Origin: Erythrocercus mccallii
Lineage: Eukaryota > Chordata > Aves > Passeriformes > Dicruridae
Assembly (NCBI GenBank): GCA_013397435.1
Contig: VZRG01000031.1
Location: 1,368,609 to 1,432,608 of the forward strand
Direction of reading: 5' to 3'
DNA length: 64,000 bases
The notes beneath the pieces were generated by a model. It ran no database searches. It worked only from the letters and a program-made list of their open reading frames with translations, and was not told the DNA's origin. This document shows positions 10,801-22,395 of this stretch, piece after piece (the first letter of the stretch is position 1; every line of letters starts with the position of its first letter). The position numbers and the translations under genes are program-made.

Positions 10801-12774
10801 TTCACTTCACACGATTAATATTTGAAAAGGAGTCTTCCCAAACATTGGTAAATGTTACTAATAGCAAGTGAGGAGGATAAATAAGTAGGAACACTTTGCA
10901 GATAAGGTTATTATTGTTTAAGTTCTGGCTACAAAAAAGGCACATGTTAACAAATTTTAACAACAATTTAAACAATTTTAACAAATTGTAGAATGCCATT
11001 AGTAGAAATTGGGATAGGATATCATGAAAGCTAAGACTAGTTTTAACTGTGGATGTTAAAAAAAAAGGTGTGTCTCTGATAAATTATGCAGACAGTATTT
11101 GGGTGCAAGGACCAAGAATCTGTCAGAGATGAGCCAGGTTACAAGCCTGAGTGACATGCAACATGATGATGAATTTATTCAAAAAGAAGAAAGAAAAATT
11201 TTTTTCCTTTAGGTCTATAAAGAAAAATAAACCCAAAGTGATAGCTACACCAGTCTAAATTAATGAAGTGACCAAGACCTGTGGTTTAGAGGAAAAAAAG
11301 AATATCTAAGAGATAGATAAAGATACCACCATAATAACCTGAAAGTATCTGAAATAATGGACCAGAGAAGTGATGAAAAGGAGGATTAGAGGGAAGAGAA
11401 AAATAGATGAGAAAATAGTCAAGAAAGGAGGAGGAAGACAAGATTTTAAGTGTGGGATTGATTATGCTGAGGAGACAAATATGATTTTTAAATCTAATCT
11501 TTGACTAAGAATTTTTAACATCTTTGCTGAGAGGAAGATTTTCCTGTGAAGGCAGATGTAGGAATGAGAAGAGAAAAATCCTAGACACATGCTGTATTTC
11601 GTGAAGGCAGATGTAGGAATGAGAAGAGAAAAATCCTAGACACATGCTGTATTTCTTTAAAAAAGAAAAAAAAGAGAAATTAACACCTAGGGCATTCATG
11701 GAAAACAAGATCGTAAATGGACTTCCTAAGGTAAGAAAAACAAAGGCATGTTTGTGCACTAACAGAGAAAACATTAGTGACAGAAAGTCATGGAGAATAT
11801 GATGAAGAAGATGAGGAGATTCTCTAGGAAAATATAATCAGTAAAACTCATGAGAGAAGGAAGTGAAAGATCAGTATGCAAAAATCATAGTTACTACAAT
11901 ATTAAATTGTAATATAATGGACAGATTATTGCCTGATAAGTAATCTTGGATGGTATTTTTACTTGTTTTTCAGTTTTTTAGATTGTATATAGAAAATTAT
12001 ATTAACTTAATAAATAGTTGTATGCCTAGAAAGAGCTTGCTAAAATTTTTTAGTGGTATAATTGAGATCATAATTGACCAAATATTTACTAGAACAAGTT
12101 TATGAAGAAGATATAACAGTGTAAGAGAAAGCTCAGCATGGAACAGGCCTATGTCTTGACTGGAGAATCAACAAGAACCTGGAAAAGATACTATTTTTCT
12201 TGTCAGGCTACACATATTAGGGCTTTATTCAATTCTACCGATCCTCATCCTACCCTCTAACATGAAAAAAACCCCAATATCAAAATTACACAATGCTATG
12301 CTACAAATTCCATTTCCTACACTCATGTCTTATTTGCAATATAATCTTAAAGTGATAGACATACAAATATATATGTAAATACATATGCATGTACACACAC
12401 TCACAACACTATAATGATACCTTGCAAGTTCTAAGAATAGATTTCATATTTACTAAGGAAGTAAATATAACCAAGAAGACCTAGTGCCTCATTTTTCTTT
12501 GCTAATTGTACCTTTTTTCTCCACCATGCCATAAAAATGTATAGAAATTTGTAATTTCATCATGAACTTCAAAATTTTACGTCTTTTTCTCATTCTTAAG
12601 AAAGCACTTAATGAATATTGCATTACATCAAGACACTACATCTGAAAGCATACTTTCTTAATAGAGCAAAACAAAGGACAAAGTTAAGGTTGAATGCATT
12701 ACACTGAAAGGAAATGGTGCTGAGTGATGACAGATTCTGTTGTGGTTAGGAGGGGATAAATGTTTTCATTCACA
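10801..12774. other. Gene-free interval with one tandem duplication
   Basis: The DNA is AT-rich and purine-rich on the plus strand around 11160-11480. No gene or transposon was recognised. The exact 55-bp duplication at 11546-11655 and a degenerate TA/CA stretch at 12358-12405 are the only structures seen. Confidence 0.5.
11546..11655. repeat. Exact 55-bp tandem duplication
   Basis: Copy 1 (11546-11600) and copy 2 (11601-11655) are identical over all 55 bases and directly abut. Each starts GTGAAGGCAG and ends GCTGTATTTC. Lack of divergence in neutral-looking DNA implies a recent event, a segregating variant, or an assembly artefact from a single copy. Confidence 0.95.
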
Positions 12775-13005
12775 GAATCACAAGGCTGAAAATGACCTCA
12801 AGAGGTCAGGTAGTCCATCCCTCTGCTCCAGCTCTACCTATGTCATTCCTGACTGTTGCTTGTCTAATCCTGCTCCTAAAGTCCTCTAATGATGGAGATT
12901 CCACAGCTACCACACCATCTTTTTCCAGTGCTTCCCTGAGCTTTTTCTTAGTAGACATTTCATAACATTCTTATAGACTACTCTTTGCCCCAGGTAAGCC
13001 TATTG
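12775..13005 (-). mobile_element. Old CR1-like LINE 3' fragment
   Basis: The words 'CAGAATCACAAGGCTGAAAA', 'GACCTCAAGAGGTCAGGTAG', 'GATGGAGATTCCACAGC' and 'TTTTTCCAGTGCTTCCCTGA' follow the known order of the 3' region of old CR1 families (complement strand). It is far more diverged than the copies at 10551 and 46125, and its ORF2 tail frame is broken. The element lies on the minus strand. It is inactive and non-coding. Confidence 0.75.
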
Positions 13006-14469
13006 CATCTTAGTCTGGTCAGAGAAGGATCTATTAACTTCCATGTATTTTTAGAATTTTTCTTCTAAGGAAATTTTAAAGAATAAATTTGGGGCATAAT
13101 ATGAGGCATTAATTTTATGTCAAGCAGGACAGAAAAGATTCCTTAAAATATTTTGTGGCTTTATGGTTAGGAAACTGTTTGGAGCGGGGAGCCTAAAGGT
13201 GAAAAATGGACTGATTTATAGCACTATTTATTTTTTCCTTTACATTCATTGAAATAGACATCTAATGAGTTGTAGGAACATAGCTAATGTATGCTAAGAG
13301 GGGAAATAATAAAGACAATGTATTTTTATATGAAATGACACATTTGAAAGCTTCAAGGAAGAGAACATTGTTGAGTACTGAGATTTGTATCCATGTCTCC
13401 AGCTGATAGAAGTCAATGCCAACTGGCAACCACAGAGAGGAGAGGGCAAAGACCACTCTGAGGAAGGGTTACCCTTCACTGCCACCATCAACCTAAAGTG
13501 TACCTTTAGGTATAAAGGTACGTTTAGGTATAAGTCGTAACCTTATACTTGAATTTTTAGGTTCCTGTGGCTGTAATTACATCACAGAGCCTTTCAGGTA
13601 GCACACAGCTTCTGAGTAGTGGCTTTGGAAACATTGATTTATCCAACACAATGACTTTGTAAATAGCCACTCTAAATAAGAAGGTGCTGAAGAGCCTAAA
13701 CTCCTTTTATTTTCCTTTTCCTTTTTTTTCTAGACTCCATCACAAATCTAAGTTTTCATCTCATTCTTGACAATTCATTGACTGCAGGAAAAATAAGGTC
13801 AAGGAGCTTCAGAAGTTACATCATTAGCAAGAAATTACACAAAATGTGACTGTATTAGCAACAGTAACTACAGAAAATAAAAGCATAAAAAGTTAACATA
13901 TTTCTGGCAAATCTTTCTCTCTTCTATTAAGGCAAGAAAAAGCAAATAATTCATAAGAAAAAAAAAATCTTTGTCCATCTCTAATCAAATAATTTTGAGG
14001 AAGTTCTTTTACCTATTGTCTCTGGAACTAGCTGACCTCAACTTGACCAAAGATTTTCATTAGAGCTTTATAAAATTCTTGCATATTTACTTGTTTTGAT
14101 CTTCTTTCAGTTCAGTCATCCCTAGATGCAAAAGTCTGAATATTCCATACACTTACATGTTTTCACCATTTATCAAAATGTTTGCAAAAGTTTATTTTTT
14201 TCCAGATTAACACTTCTACTTTGCAACCATTTTCTTCAGTTACTTTGTACTCTAAGTTATTTTGATTTATATTGAAACAATGTAAATACATTAAATCTCT
14301 GTAAAAATGATTAATTCAATAAAAATTAGGAAGCAGCTGCAATCTGATCTGTCATTTGAAAGAAACAGACTGTAGCACCTCTGTGTAAGTAGACAAGGAA
14401 GAGAAAGGGGCAGTCTCAGAAAACTACACTATCTGGAGTCTGGGATATTTCAGATAGTGACAATAATGT
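13006..14469. other. Gene-free interval
   Basis: No gene or repeat family was recognised apart from the palindrome nest at 13491-13548. Two overlapping minus-strand frames near 13262-13491 are unremarkable and probably chance. Confidence 0.5.
13491..13548. repeat. Nest of three short perfect palindromes
   Basis: Three perfect dyads follow one another. ACCTAAAG pairs with CTTTAGGT (13491-13498 / 13504-13511). TACCTTTA pairs with TAAAGGTA (13501-13508 / 13513-13520), overlapping the first. GTATAAG pairs with CTTATAC (13528-13534 / 13542-13548). The word TTTAGGTATAA occurs directly at 13506 and, shortened or shifted, again at 13523. The stems of the first two are mutually exclusive. No terminal inverted repeat or ORF accompanies them. 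Confidence 0.8.
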
Positions 14470-15070
14470 TCATTTGCCAAACAAGCTGCGGTATTACTGA
14501 CTTTAGAAAGAGCATTGTTTACTCACAGCCCAGGGGCCCCACAAACTAGTCTGATTTTTTTTTTTCTGCACCATCTATATACCACAATCTAATCTCGTAC
14601 AGCCAACAAGATTTACTGTTATGTTTAGAACGTGTTTTAAATAGTGATTTGCCATCTCTTAAATAAATTTTATTTGTAACAGACAGTCTCTGGTTTAGTT
14701 TTGTTTTCCCTATCTGCCATGAGGATCCCATTTTCCCGTTAGTATGCTGACAACACAACTTCGTTAAGGCTGGTTGGTTCCATTTGCATTGGACATCTCT
14801 TCTGCATATAGATTGATGAGTTTAATCAGCGAATCAGGAGAAAGACTTGGACATCAATCAGTGTCAGTTTTCTTTCTTTCTAATTTCTGATTTGCTACTT
14901 CTAGTTATCAATGCAATAAAATGATGCCAATTTGAGATAAAGGCTTGGAAATAACGCAAAGTTAGTGTAAAATTGCCAACAGGCCCAGGAGCCCTACTGC
15001 ATTTTGATCACTGATATTTTGAAAAAGAGACACCATATTTAGTGGCCAGGAACAATGATAAATTCATTAT
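14470..15070. promoter_or_regulatory. Candidate conserved non-coding block with octamer and PBX/HOX-like sites
   Basis: This 600-bp block keeps seven scattered CpGs (14489, 14596, 14631, 14737, 14762, 14830, 14955). It holds an exact octamer ATTTGCAT (14782-14789), a GATTGATGAG word (14811-14820) and ATCAATCA (14853-14860), the complement of the PBX/HOX consensus TGATTGAT. No open frame spans it and I recognise no repeat. The motif set is typical of developmental enhancers. Single-sequence evidence is weak, and the boundaries are arbitrary. Confidence 0.28.
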
Positions 15071-16262
15071 TCACAGTTCAGTAAAGAAAACATTTAGCAG
15101 TCTACTGATTAAAACCTATCATAATGTGTTTTGTTTTACTAGTAGAACAAAAATATGCCTATGGATTTCCATGGACTGATAATGAAGCAAAAAGACAGTT
15201 TTTGCCTCAAAACCCAGCCTCATCTATCTTTAGAAGTAACATACTCAGTATTGTTTCATACTGCCGGTGTACCTGTTCCTGTATCCATTTTCACAGGCAA
15301 CTGAAGGAGTGGGAAATTTTTTTCTTCATTATGGACAGAGCAGTCAATTAAGGCATAATAAAACTGAATCTATACCCTCAAGATCTGAATGTTCATAATG
15401 TTCTTTAGGAATCCAATTCTGATCGTTAGGAAGCCAACTCTTATCAATTTGAATACAAATAAGGTTTCCAAATTCCTCTGAGTATCTGGGTCTAACTGAC
15501 TCCTGAGTTCCTGTGAAGGCAGTGAATCATACTAGACCCCCCAGGCAAATTCCAAGCATTGCACTGTTCTTCCCCAATGGAAAACACCATCCAGGTATAC
15601 ACCTTTGCCAATAGCAGATTGTTTTCCTGACTGTGGGGGGAATGGAGTGCTGTTTCCTTATTGCTAGACCACCTTTTTTATCATACTCTCATGAAGAGAA
15701 CTGCATAGAGTACTCCTCCCATACCTACAGGTTAGAGATGGAGAGATAAGGGAATTGGCACAGAGATCACTGCTCCTCATGCCCTAGCATGGCCTGGAAG
15801 TTTTGGTCCACAGTGTGGGCCTAATTAAGGAATTAGACTAGTATCCTTTTTTACAGGACTGTAGATTGAAAAACAATATAGTTAGGCCAATTATGCCTAT
15901 ATCTCATAAAATGGTTAAAAAAATCAGCTCAAAAGCCAGCCACCCAAGAAGATAAAATGTCTCATATAATTACACCTCTTGAAGTATATTTCTGCTTTTA
16001 TAAACGCTACTACATGTTCATGGAGATTCTCCTTTAGTTTACATGCTAGAAGTCTGTGGTTTTGAAGGAGTAAGTCCTGAGATTTCTCTCTCAGTATTGA
16101 ATGTTTCTGATTTAGGTATTTACAATATTTTCACTGTAAATGGAAATCACAAACATATTTGTAACATCAAGTTTGTTTTATTTTTTTTTAATAAATGGCC
16201 AAACAATGTTGCCAGAAATATCTGAGGAAATATCCATTTGATTTTAATTTATATGCAGGTAA
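15071..16262. other. Gene-free interval
   Basis: No gene, RNA gene or repeat was recognised. The short frames present (for example 15124-15351) do not resemble any protein family I know. Confidence 0.5.
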
Positions 16263-16293
16263 TCACAGAATCACAGAATAGAATCACAGAATC
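16263..16293 (-). mobile_element. CR1 3'-tail stub
   Basis: Three TCACAGAAT-type repeats read on the minus strand as ATTCTGTGATTCTGTGA, the 8-bp tail repeat of avian CR1 elements. Almost no element body follows, so this is either an extremely truncated insertion or a remnant. It shares the minus orientation of the other CR1 pieces. Confidence 0.5.
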
Positions 16294-16550
16294 CTGTGGT
16301 CAGATATGCTGAAAATGGAAACCACTTGCCTCACATATTAATTCATTCTGCAGTCTGCAATGTGGCACTGACTGAAGATATACCATCTTTTCGCTTCATA
16401 TTTCGTAAAATTATTTTTAATTTTAATTTTTTTAAAAAAATTCTGAATGATACATCTACTGGGAATAGTAAAACCATGATTATGAAATAATAATGATAAT
16501 GCGATGTTACAACTATCTGCCAAAGCTGTATGTACTACAATGTAGATTTC

Positions 16551-16672
16551 TTGTATATTTCCATGTATTTATATACATATATAAAAATATGGGATAGGTA
16601 GATGTATGTATATATATTTATATGAGAGTATAAAAATGCACATATATATGTATGCATATCTGAATATAAGTC
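16551..16672. repeat. Degenerate TA/TG-rich low-complexity tract
   Basis: Imperfect TATATA, TGTATG and CATATA runs fill about 120 bp. It is a decayed microsatellite with no coding value. Frames that run through it are spurious. Confidence 0.7.
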
Positions 16673-17389
16673 TATACAAAACAGTCTTGATACTTCATGT
16701 ATTTCAATACATATATTTCAGAGAGAGAGGGAAAAGATCCAACTGGGCCTTATTTAAGAGTTGTGTGATCATCCTAGTCTGGAAAGAAAATGGTGTGATT
16801 GTAGAAAACAAAGAAGCAATAACAGAAGAACAAAGGCGACACATCTCAACTGTCAGACAGTAAGCTATTTACATTAAGTGATAATGGTGACTGGAGTAAT
16901 TCCTGCCTGTCCTATCCTACCCAATGGCAGGTAGCTAGACTTTGGTATAACAATGCCTGGTATAAACAGAAGGCCTGCAACAGGATTCAGAGGATTTCAT
17001 CCTCTCAGAGGAGCCTTGAAAACATGCTGAGGTGTAGATACATAAGTCTGACACTATCTGAACTGGAAGACTTCCAAGAGGAGCCACTGCATTCCATGTG
17101 GATTTTTTTACCACCTCTGTAGTCACAGGAGGGTAAAACTGGAAGTTGTGGATGCAAAATGATTAGATGGTGATTGTAAAATATACTCAACATGCCAGTA
17201 TCACACCACCTAAGACAGCAGCAGTTCTCCAGGTGCTCTATCTCCCAGCACCCAGCCATGTTGGGTGATGGCTTTCAAGCCACCAAATTATATATCTCCT
17301 ATATATTCAGACTGTGTTTTGCTCTCTTCTCTTACTGCTTTTCTCATAGAAACAAAACCAGATAGATGCTTAGGGCTCACTTCTAGAGG
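16673..17389. other. Gene-free interval
   Basis: No gene or repeat family was recognised. The composition becomes slightly richer in G and C towards the right-hand block. Confidence 0.5.
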
Positions 17390-17830
17390 CACTGAGCATT
17401 GCAAAGGCACTTAGTGTCATCTGAGATGCCCTAAAACATTCCTGCCCAGCCTCAGCTGCCACTTCAGAAAGACACAGGTCTGCTGTAGGTGCGGCATCGC
17501 ATCTGACAGCCGTATGTGGATGCCTTAGGGTGTGTCAAGCAATGCTTGATGACAATGCATAGAGAACCAAATCAAATCGTCCTGGAGAAATGCTGCAACA
17601 ACAAGTCTTGCCACCCTAGGCAGGTACCTCAGGCAGCCAAATCCAAAAATTTGCCCCTAGAGAGGTGAGGCAGACGTGTCTGGATCCTGCTGAGTCTGTG
17701 CTGCCAGGGCTCCCGTCCCCACTGATGGGGGTGGTGGGCGAGAAGCAGATGAAAGCAGGCTGTCTGGATCTGCCATCACTATGCTGAGCCCTCAGACCGC
17801 TGCTGCAGGCCTCGTGTTGCAGTAGCCTTT
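17390..17830. other. GC-richer unidentified block
   Basis: This segment is visibly richer in G and C than its surroundings. It holds CpGs near 17490-17510, 17578, 17672, 17714, 17738, 17798 and 17813, a GGGGGTGGTGGG run (17727-17738) and a perfect 15-bp dyad TCAAGCAATGCTTGA (17535-17549). No frame is open across it. It could be a decayed LTR or other repeat I cannot name, or a regulatory element. There is no poly(A) signal, primer-binding site or paired copy in the window to support an LTR. Confidence 0.3.
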
Positions 17831-20800
17831 TCTGAGTGTCTTAGCAGTCAATCCACTGCTCAAGGGAAAAATTTTCCTTTTTTCCTTATAGCCTGCTGTA
17901 GAGACAGTTATCACCCAGGCTATTCAAACTGACTCGGGGGTCCTGTTTAAAAGCAATCAACTGTATAACATATGGGGCTGGCTGCCCCTATACCAATGTC
18001 TAATTTTAAAAAGTAAAGAGGTAGGGATTCAGAAGAGGCTATGCTCTTACTGCAGGACAAGCTCATATTCAGCAAGCAGTCCAAGTCCTTGGCTTGTACA
18101 GTTGTATTTACAATTAGCTCTTATGATTGAAAATAAGTCAGTTGTCCTGGAACTGACTCTGTAGGAACACCTGATCATGCAAACACAGAAGCTGAAGAGA
18201 TCTCAAGGGACCCACATACACTTTTCACATCTCCCCGATTAGTGACTGGAGCCAGGCCCTTTTGCTTGAGATAGATTAATCAGACCTTAACTCAGCCTCT
18301 AATTGGATGACAATCAGGTTCTCAGGGTATGCTGAATAGAGGAAAAAATTCTCCTTCCCTTATATTTTATATGTCTTTCATTTCTGGCCTAGCTGTCTTT
18401 TTTTTTTTTTTCATTTTTTTTACGTGATTCATTTACTTTGTTACAGTTTCTCCTCCTTTAAATGAGCTGCATGTTTTCACCCAGCATTACTAACTTCCAT
18501 CAGTTTTCCACTGAAGACACAACCTTTTCTTCTTACTATAACAGCACAGCTTGAAAAGTGATAGCTAGGAATCAGATTGTGTCAGCACTCCTATTACAAC
18601 CCCCCATTTCAGGGAGTCATTTATAGTGTGGCCACAGAAATATACTCAGGACTTACTGCTGCTATCTAGGTTTTGTTCAAAGAGTGAATTTCCTTTTCCT
18701 CCAAGCAGTTGAAAACATGTGACCACTTTTAAACTTCAGGAGTATAAACAAACCAGCATAAGGGAGAAAATGACAGGTTTATGAGGCCAAGGTTACGTTA
18801 GCGGTTGTCTCCTCAATCCCTTTTCTGCCCCATCACTTTACCCTCCCTCATAGGGTCTAGTCAAGAGAACTGCATAACATTCTCAATGAATGAATACACA
18901 AGGAGCCCCTGAGACCATTTGTTCCACAGGAGAATTTCAGCTCTTGAATATTTGTCCAAACATTTTACGGATATCCATTTAACTTCTCCTCTTAGTTCAC
19001 CAACATCAGCTGAAGATGAAAGGATCCTAAAATTCCGTTTCCTGGATTTTGGTCAATGATTTAAATTTAATGTTAGAGTTGGGGTTTGGTTTTGGCTTGA
19101 ATTTTAAAAGCTTGTTTCTTTTGTTTGCTTGATCTTGTATTGTTTTTTTTTTCTATTGACAGATAATGATTTGAGTCAGAATTGATATGGTCACCTGAAT
19201 TCAATAAAAATGTTTTAATTTTCCCTTAATAATTTTATACACCCTCAAATTATCTATATCTCTCACTAACTGATTTTTTAATAAATATCAGAAGTCTTGA
19301 TTCAAGAGGAAACAAAATGAAAGTATTTCCAGAATTATTTTACTGCACTAGAATTAGTTGTAACTGCACTGAACAAATTTGCTGAATGAATATGATTTCA
19401 CAGTCATGCAAAATCACTTCTACCAGCTTTCACATTCTATTACAGCTGAGCAAATAATATGAAGAGAAAGTGTTTCTGATTGTATGCATTACTTACTTTG
19501 CCCTATGCCTAGGGAAACTGAGGTGTGTAGACCGTGTGTGACAATTGAAGCCTGTCTGTACAGAATCTATCTGTAACATACTATTCTAGGTCCCATGCCA
19601 AACTCAGGAATTTTCTCTATCCAGGGAGCCAATATGCCTTCAGTGGAAGCCCCTTACACCAACTTCTGATATGTGAGTTAATCATGTTCACACTGTCTCT
19701 CTCACCTAGAGGTCTACCTAGGTCAACTTTATCCTTTAAACTAAATTATCTTTTCTCCTCAACATCACTTTAGATGTAAACATCATGTCCTTGTTTATAA
19801 CGTTTCACCTAGCCATGCTCCTCTCTTTTTCTGGCCAGCCTTTTAAGGTTATTTTTATACTGATGCTTTATATATATACACACGTTTCTGCACATTTACA
19901 AAGGAAAATTGTCAAGCACCTTGTTTCCAGCTTTGAAGTCATGTTCAGTTACATAACTCTGGACTGGTTCTTTCCAGAATTTCCCAAATAACAAGTAGAC
20001 TGCAGTGATCAGTTGACTCCTCATTACCTTCCACATATCCCTCCATAAACACAGGAGTTTTCCATAAGCTCCTGTGAAAGAACCCTGATGTGCCATTACA
20101 AACGTTGCCCTGGGAAGATCAGATTCTTCACCCTGTTTTTCTGCTCCACTTATACATTTCACCAGTGAAAGAGATCATTTTCTTGACTCAATCTGTGACA
20201 TCATTTCAATTGTATATATTCAAATCCATGTGCAAACCCATTTATTTTTGCTATACTAGGTGGTAATTGCTAGTGTGACAATCATCCTATATGAAAATAG
20301 ATTAACAAACCAACTGTGTTATTTAGACTTAAAATTCAACAAGTATATTCATTATCCTGAACATTATGGCTATATGATGAAATTCTCTAGACCTCTTTAG
20401 TTATTTAGACTGCTGCTTCTATGAGACAAGCATCTTGTGGTGAGAATATATCCAGAAGGCTGTAAAACATAGTTTGCAAAACCTTAATTATCATAGCTCA
20501 TCTTGGTAATAAAAGGGGAATTGCCCAAACTCAGTTTTTATTTTCAGCAACCCAATAATTCTTTTTATCAGAACATCACAGTAAGGGGTTTGGGTTTTTT
20601 TGCTCTTTATATCTAACACCTTTTACTCAAGAAGTCTCTTCTAAAATAAACTAATAAAAATTAATTTGTGTTTCCCAATTTTTATTTTCCAGTTAATCTT
20701 AGGTTTTAAAAGTCGTAAATATAATGTGGTTCGCTGATTTCAGATTAATACCTTAATAAATCTGGAATTATTACTAACATTCTGTACAACATTGGTCAAG

Positions 20801-21534
20801 TGACTTTAGCAATTGTTATTAAGAATTTTGCTCCTTGTGGATAAGACTCTATTTTCAATCAAAATTTAGAGTCTACTTTCAGACCTACTTTTTGAGATCA
20901 TTCCACTGCAAAGTGATGGAAAGTAAGTAACAAAGTTGAGTGACGGAAAGATAAATGCACTAATGTAAATTTGGGCCTCTTCAGGTCCCAAACATTTCCC
21001 ACAAAATCCAAGGTGTTACTACAGCTTTACTGCAGCGTGCATAGGAGCAGATTTAAGACCGGACGCTTATAAGCTGAATTGTTTAGGGAAATTTGGATTT
21101 TTGGCCATGAAATAAACTCTGAGAGGACTGAGCAAATAAGAATATAGGTGAAATTGTAGGAGTATTCATTTTTCCCTCACTAGGGGCTATTGGATAGAAA
21201 TGTGGCCTTTTCCAGAAAAGAAAAAATGATCACTGAGAAGCTGTTCATTGAAATGATCCCCATTAGAGTGGTCAGAAAAGCCTTTTACATGGGATTGGTA
21301 ACTAAAGAATGAATGATCAGTTTCTGGTGCCCCAAGATGCCACAGGTCACAATTCCTCTGCTGTTATGTTTGCGTAAAACTCAGAATTATCTAAAGGCAT
21401 GATTTGATGTCATACTCCCACATTCCCAGGTGTAGCCTTCAGGATATTTGCCATAGGTTATCCTCATGTTGGATTTCTTTGCTTCTGAAGCTGACTTTTT
21501 AGTCAATTTTTACTCCATCTTCCGCAGCAGCTTT
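17831..21534. other. Gene-free desert interval
   Basis: No supported gene was found. A homeodomain-rich patch (TTAATCAG and TAATTGG words at about 18270-18310) and an 8-bp dyad CACAGGAG / CTCCTGTG (20048-20075) are the only local signals. A 'GGGAAACTGAGG' word at about 19510 could be a crumb of the ancient repeat seen at 21535. The short frames are random in composition. Confidence 0.5.
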
Positions 21535-21880
21535 GCACATCTATAACATCTTTCCTCCAAAGGATTCAAAGTGCATTATAGCCATCAATAAAATAAAGGT
21601 GAGATTTGCAAACGCCTGAAGGGCACTTAGAATGGCTACTGCTCCTGGTTTTCAGGGAGACGGGAGCACCTATCTCGCAATGTTGTATCTTTGCCTATTT
21701 CTTTTTAACACCCCACAAGGATGTGAGGAGGCTAAGTGTAGTTTGTTCTGTTTTACTAAAAGAGAAACTGAGGCACAATTCCAGATAACAGGCTATGTAA
21801 GGTTCACAGCTGTATTTTCCTAGAAGACCACTGAAGGGATTCAAGTCCTGGGCTGCTATCTTAATTGTTAGAATGCCCTT
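21535..21880. repeat. Ancient amniote interspersed repeat (MIR-like layout)
   Basis: In order, the segment shows 'CAAAGGATTCAAAGTGCATT', 'AACACCCCACAAGGATGTGA', 'AGAGAAACTGAGGCACAATT' and 'GGGATTCAAGTCCTGGGCTG'. That is the order of a well-known very old amniote repeat: '...ctcaaagcgctttac', 'cacccctgtgaggtagg', 'gggaaactgaggcacagag', then 'acccaggtctcctga'. The short plus-strand frames at 21606-21823 lie inside this repeat and are not genes. Its family is not resolved. Confidence 0.55.
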
Positions 21881-22340
21881 ACAGGCAAACCTTCACATTT
21901 CCTTCTGCTACATTAATTCAGATTACATTTGTGACATGAGAAGAAAGGACCCTTTTTTAAAGATGTTCCAGCTTCTTCAAGTCCATTCTAGACTATTTTA
22001 AAAGAAAACTCATGGAATGTACCCCTAGAGCCTGGAGCAAGCTTTTTTTCAGCTGTTCTGTGTAGTACAATACTGGTCTATTGGGTTCATATGTATTCAG
22101 GGCTTCAGGCACTTTATGTAGCTAGTTGATTAAATATATATTTAGAAATTTTTAATATGCATATTAATTACCCAATAGACTAGAATGACTATTTAGGAGA
22201 AATTTCTGCCCATTGTGTAGAAGCATTATAAAATTCCTATGAAAAATAGCAACTGCACATGCTTAAATGCTTCATTTCTCTCTGTGTTGAACCCCTCTTC
22301 TGCTCCCTAACATACCAGAACCAAGTTGGATCACACCTCG

Positions 22341-22395
22341 GACTAATCATTAATTTCATTATTGCATTACATTAATGCAAAATCTCACCTTAAAC
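22341..22395. promoter_or_regulatory. Perfect 19-bp dyad in a homeodomain-rich patch
   Basis: TTGCATTA (22362-22369) and TAATGCAA (22373-22380) are exact reverse complements around CAT. Each arm resembles a POU or C/EBP-ATF half-site. The left flank has TAATCATTAATTTCATT, so TAAT homeodomain cores are dense over 40 bp. A dimeric factor site is plausible but unproven; AT-rich DNA also generates such dyads by chance. Confidence 0.3.
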
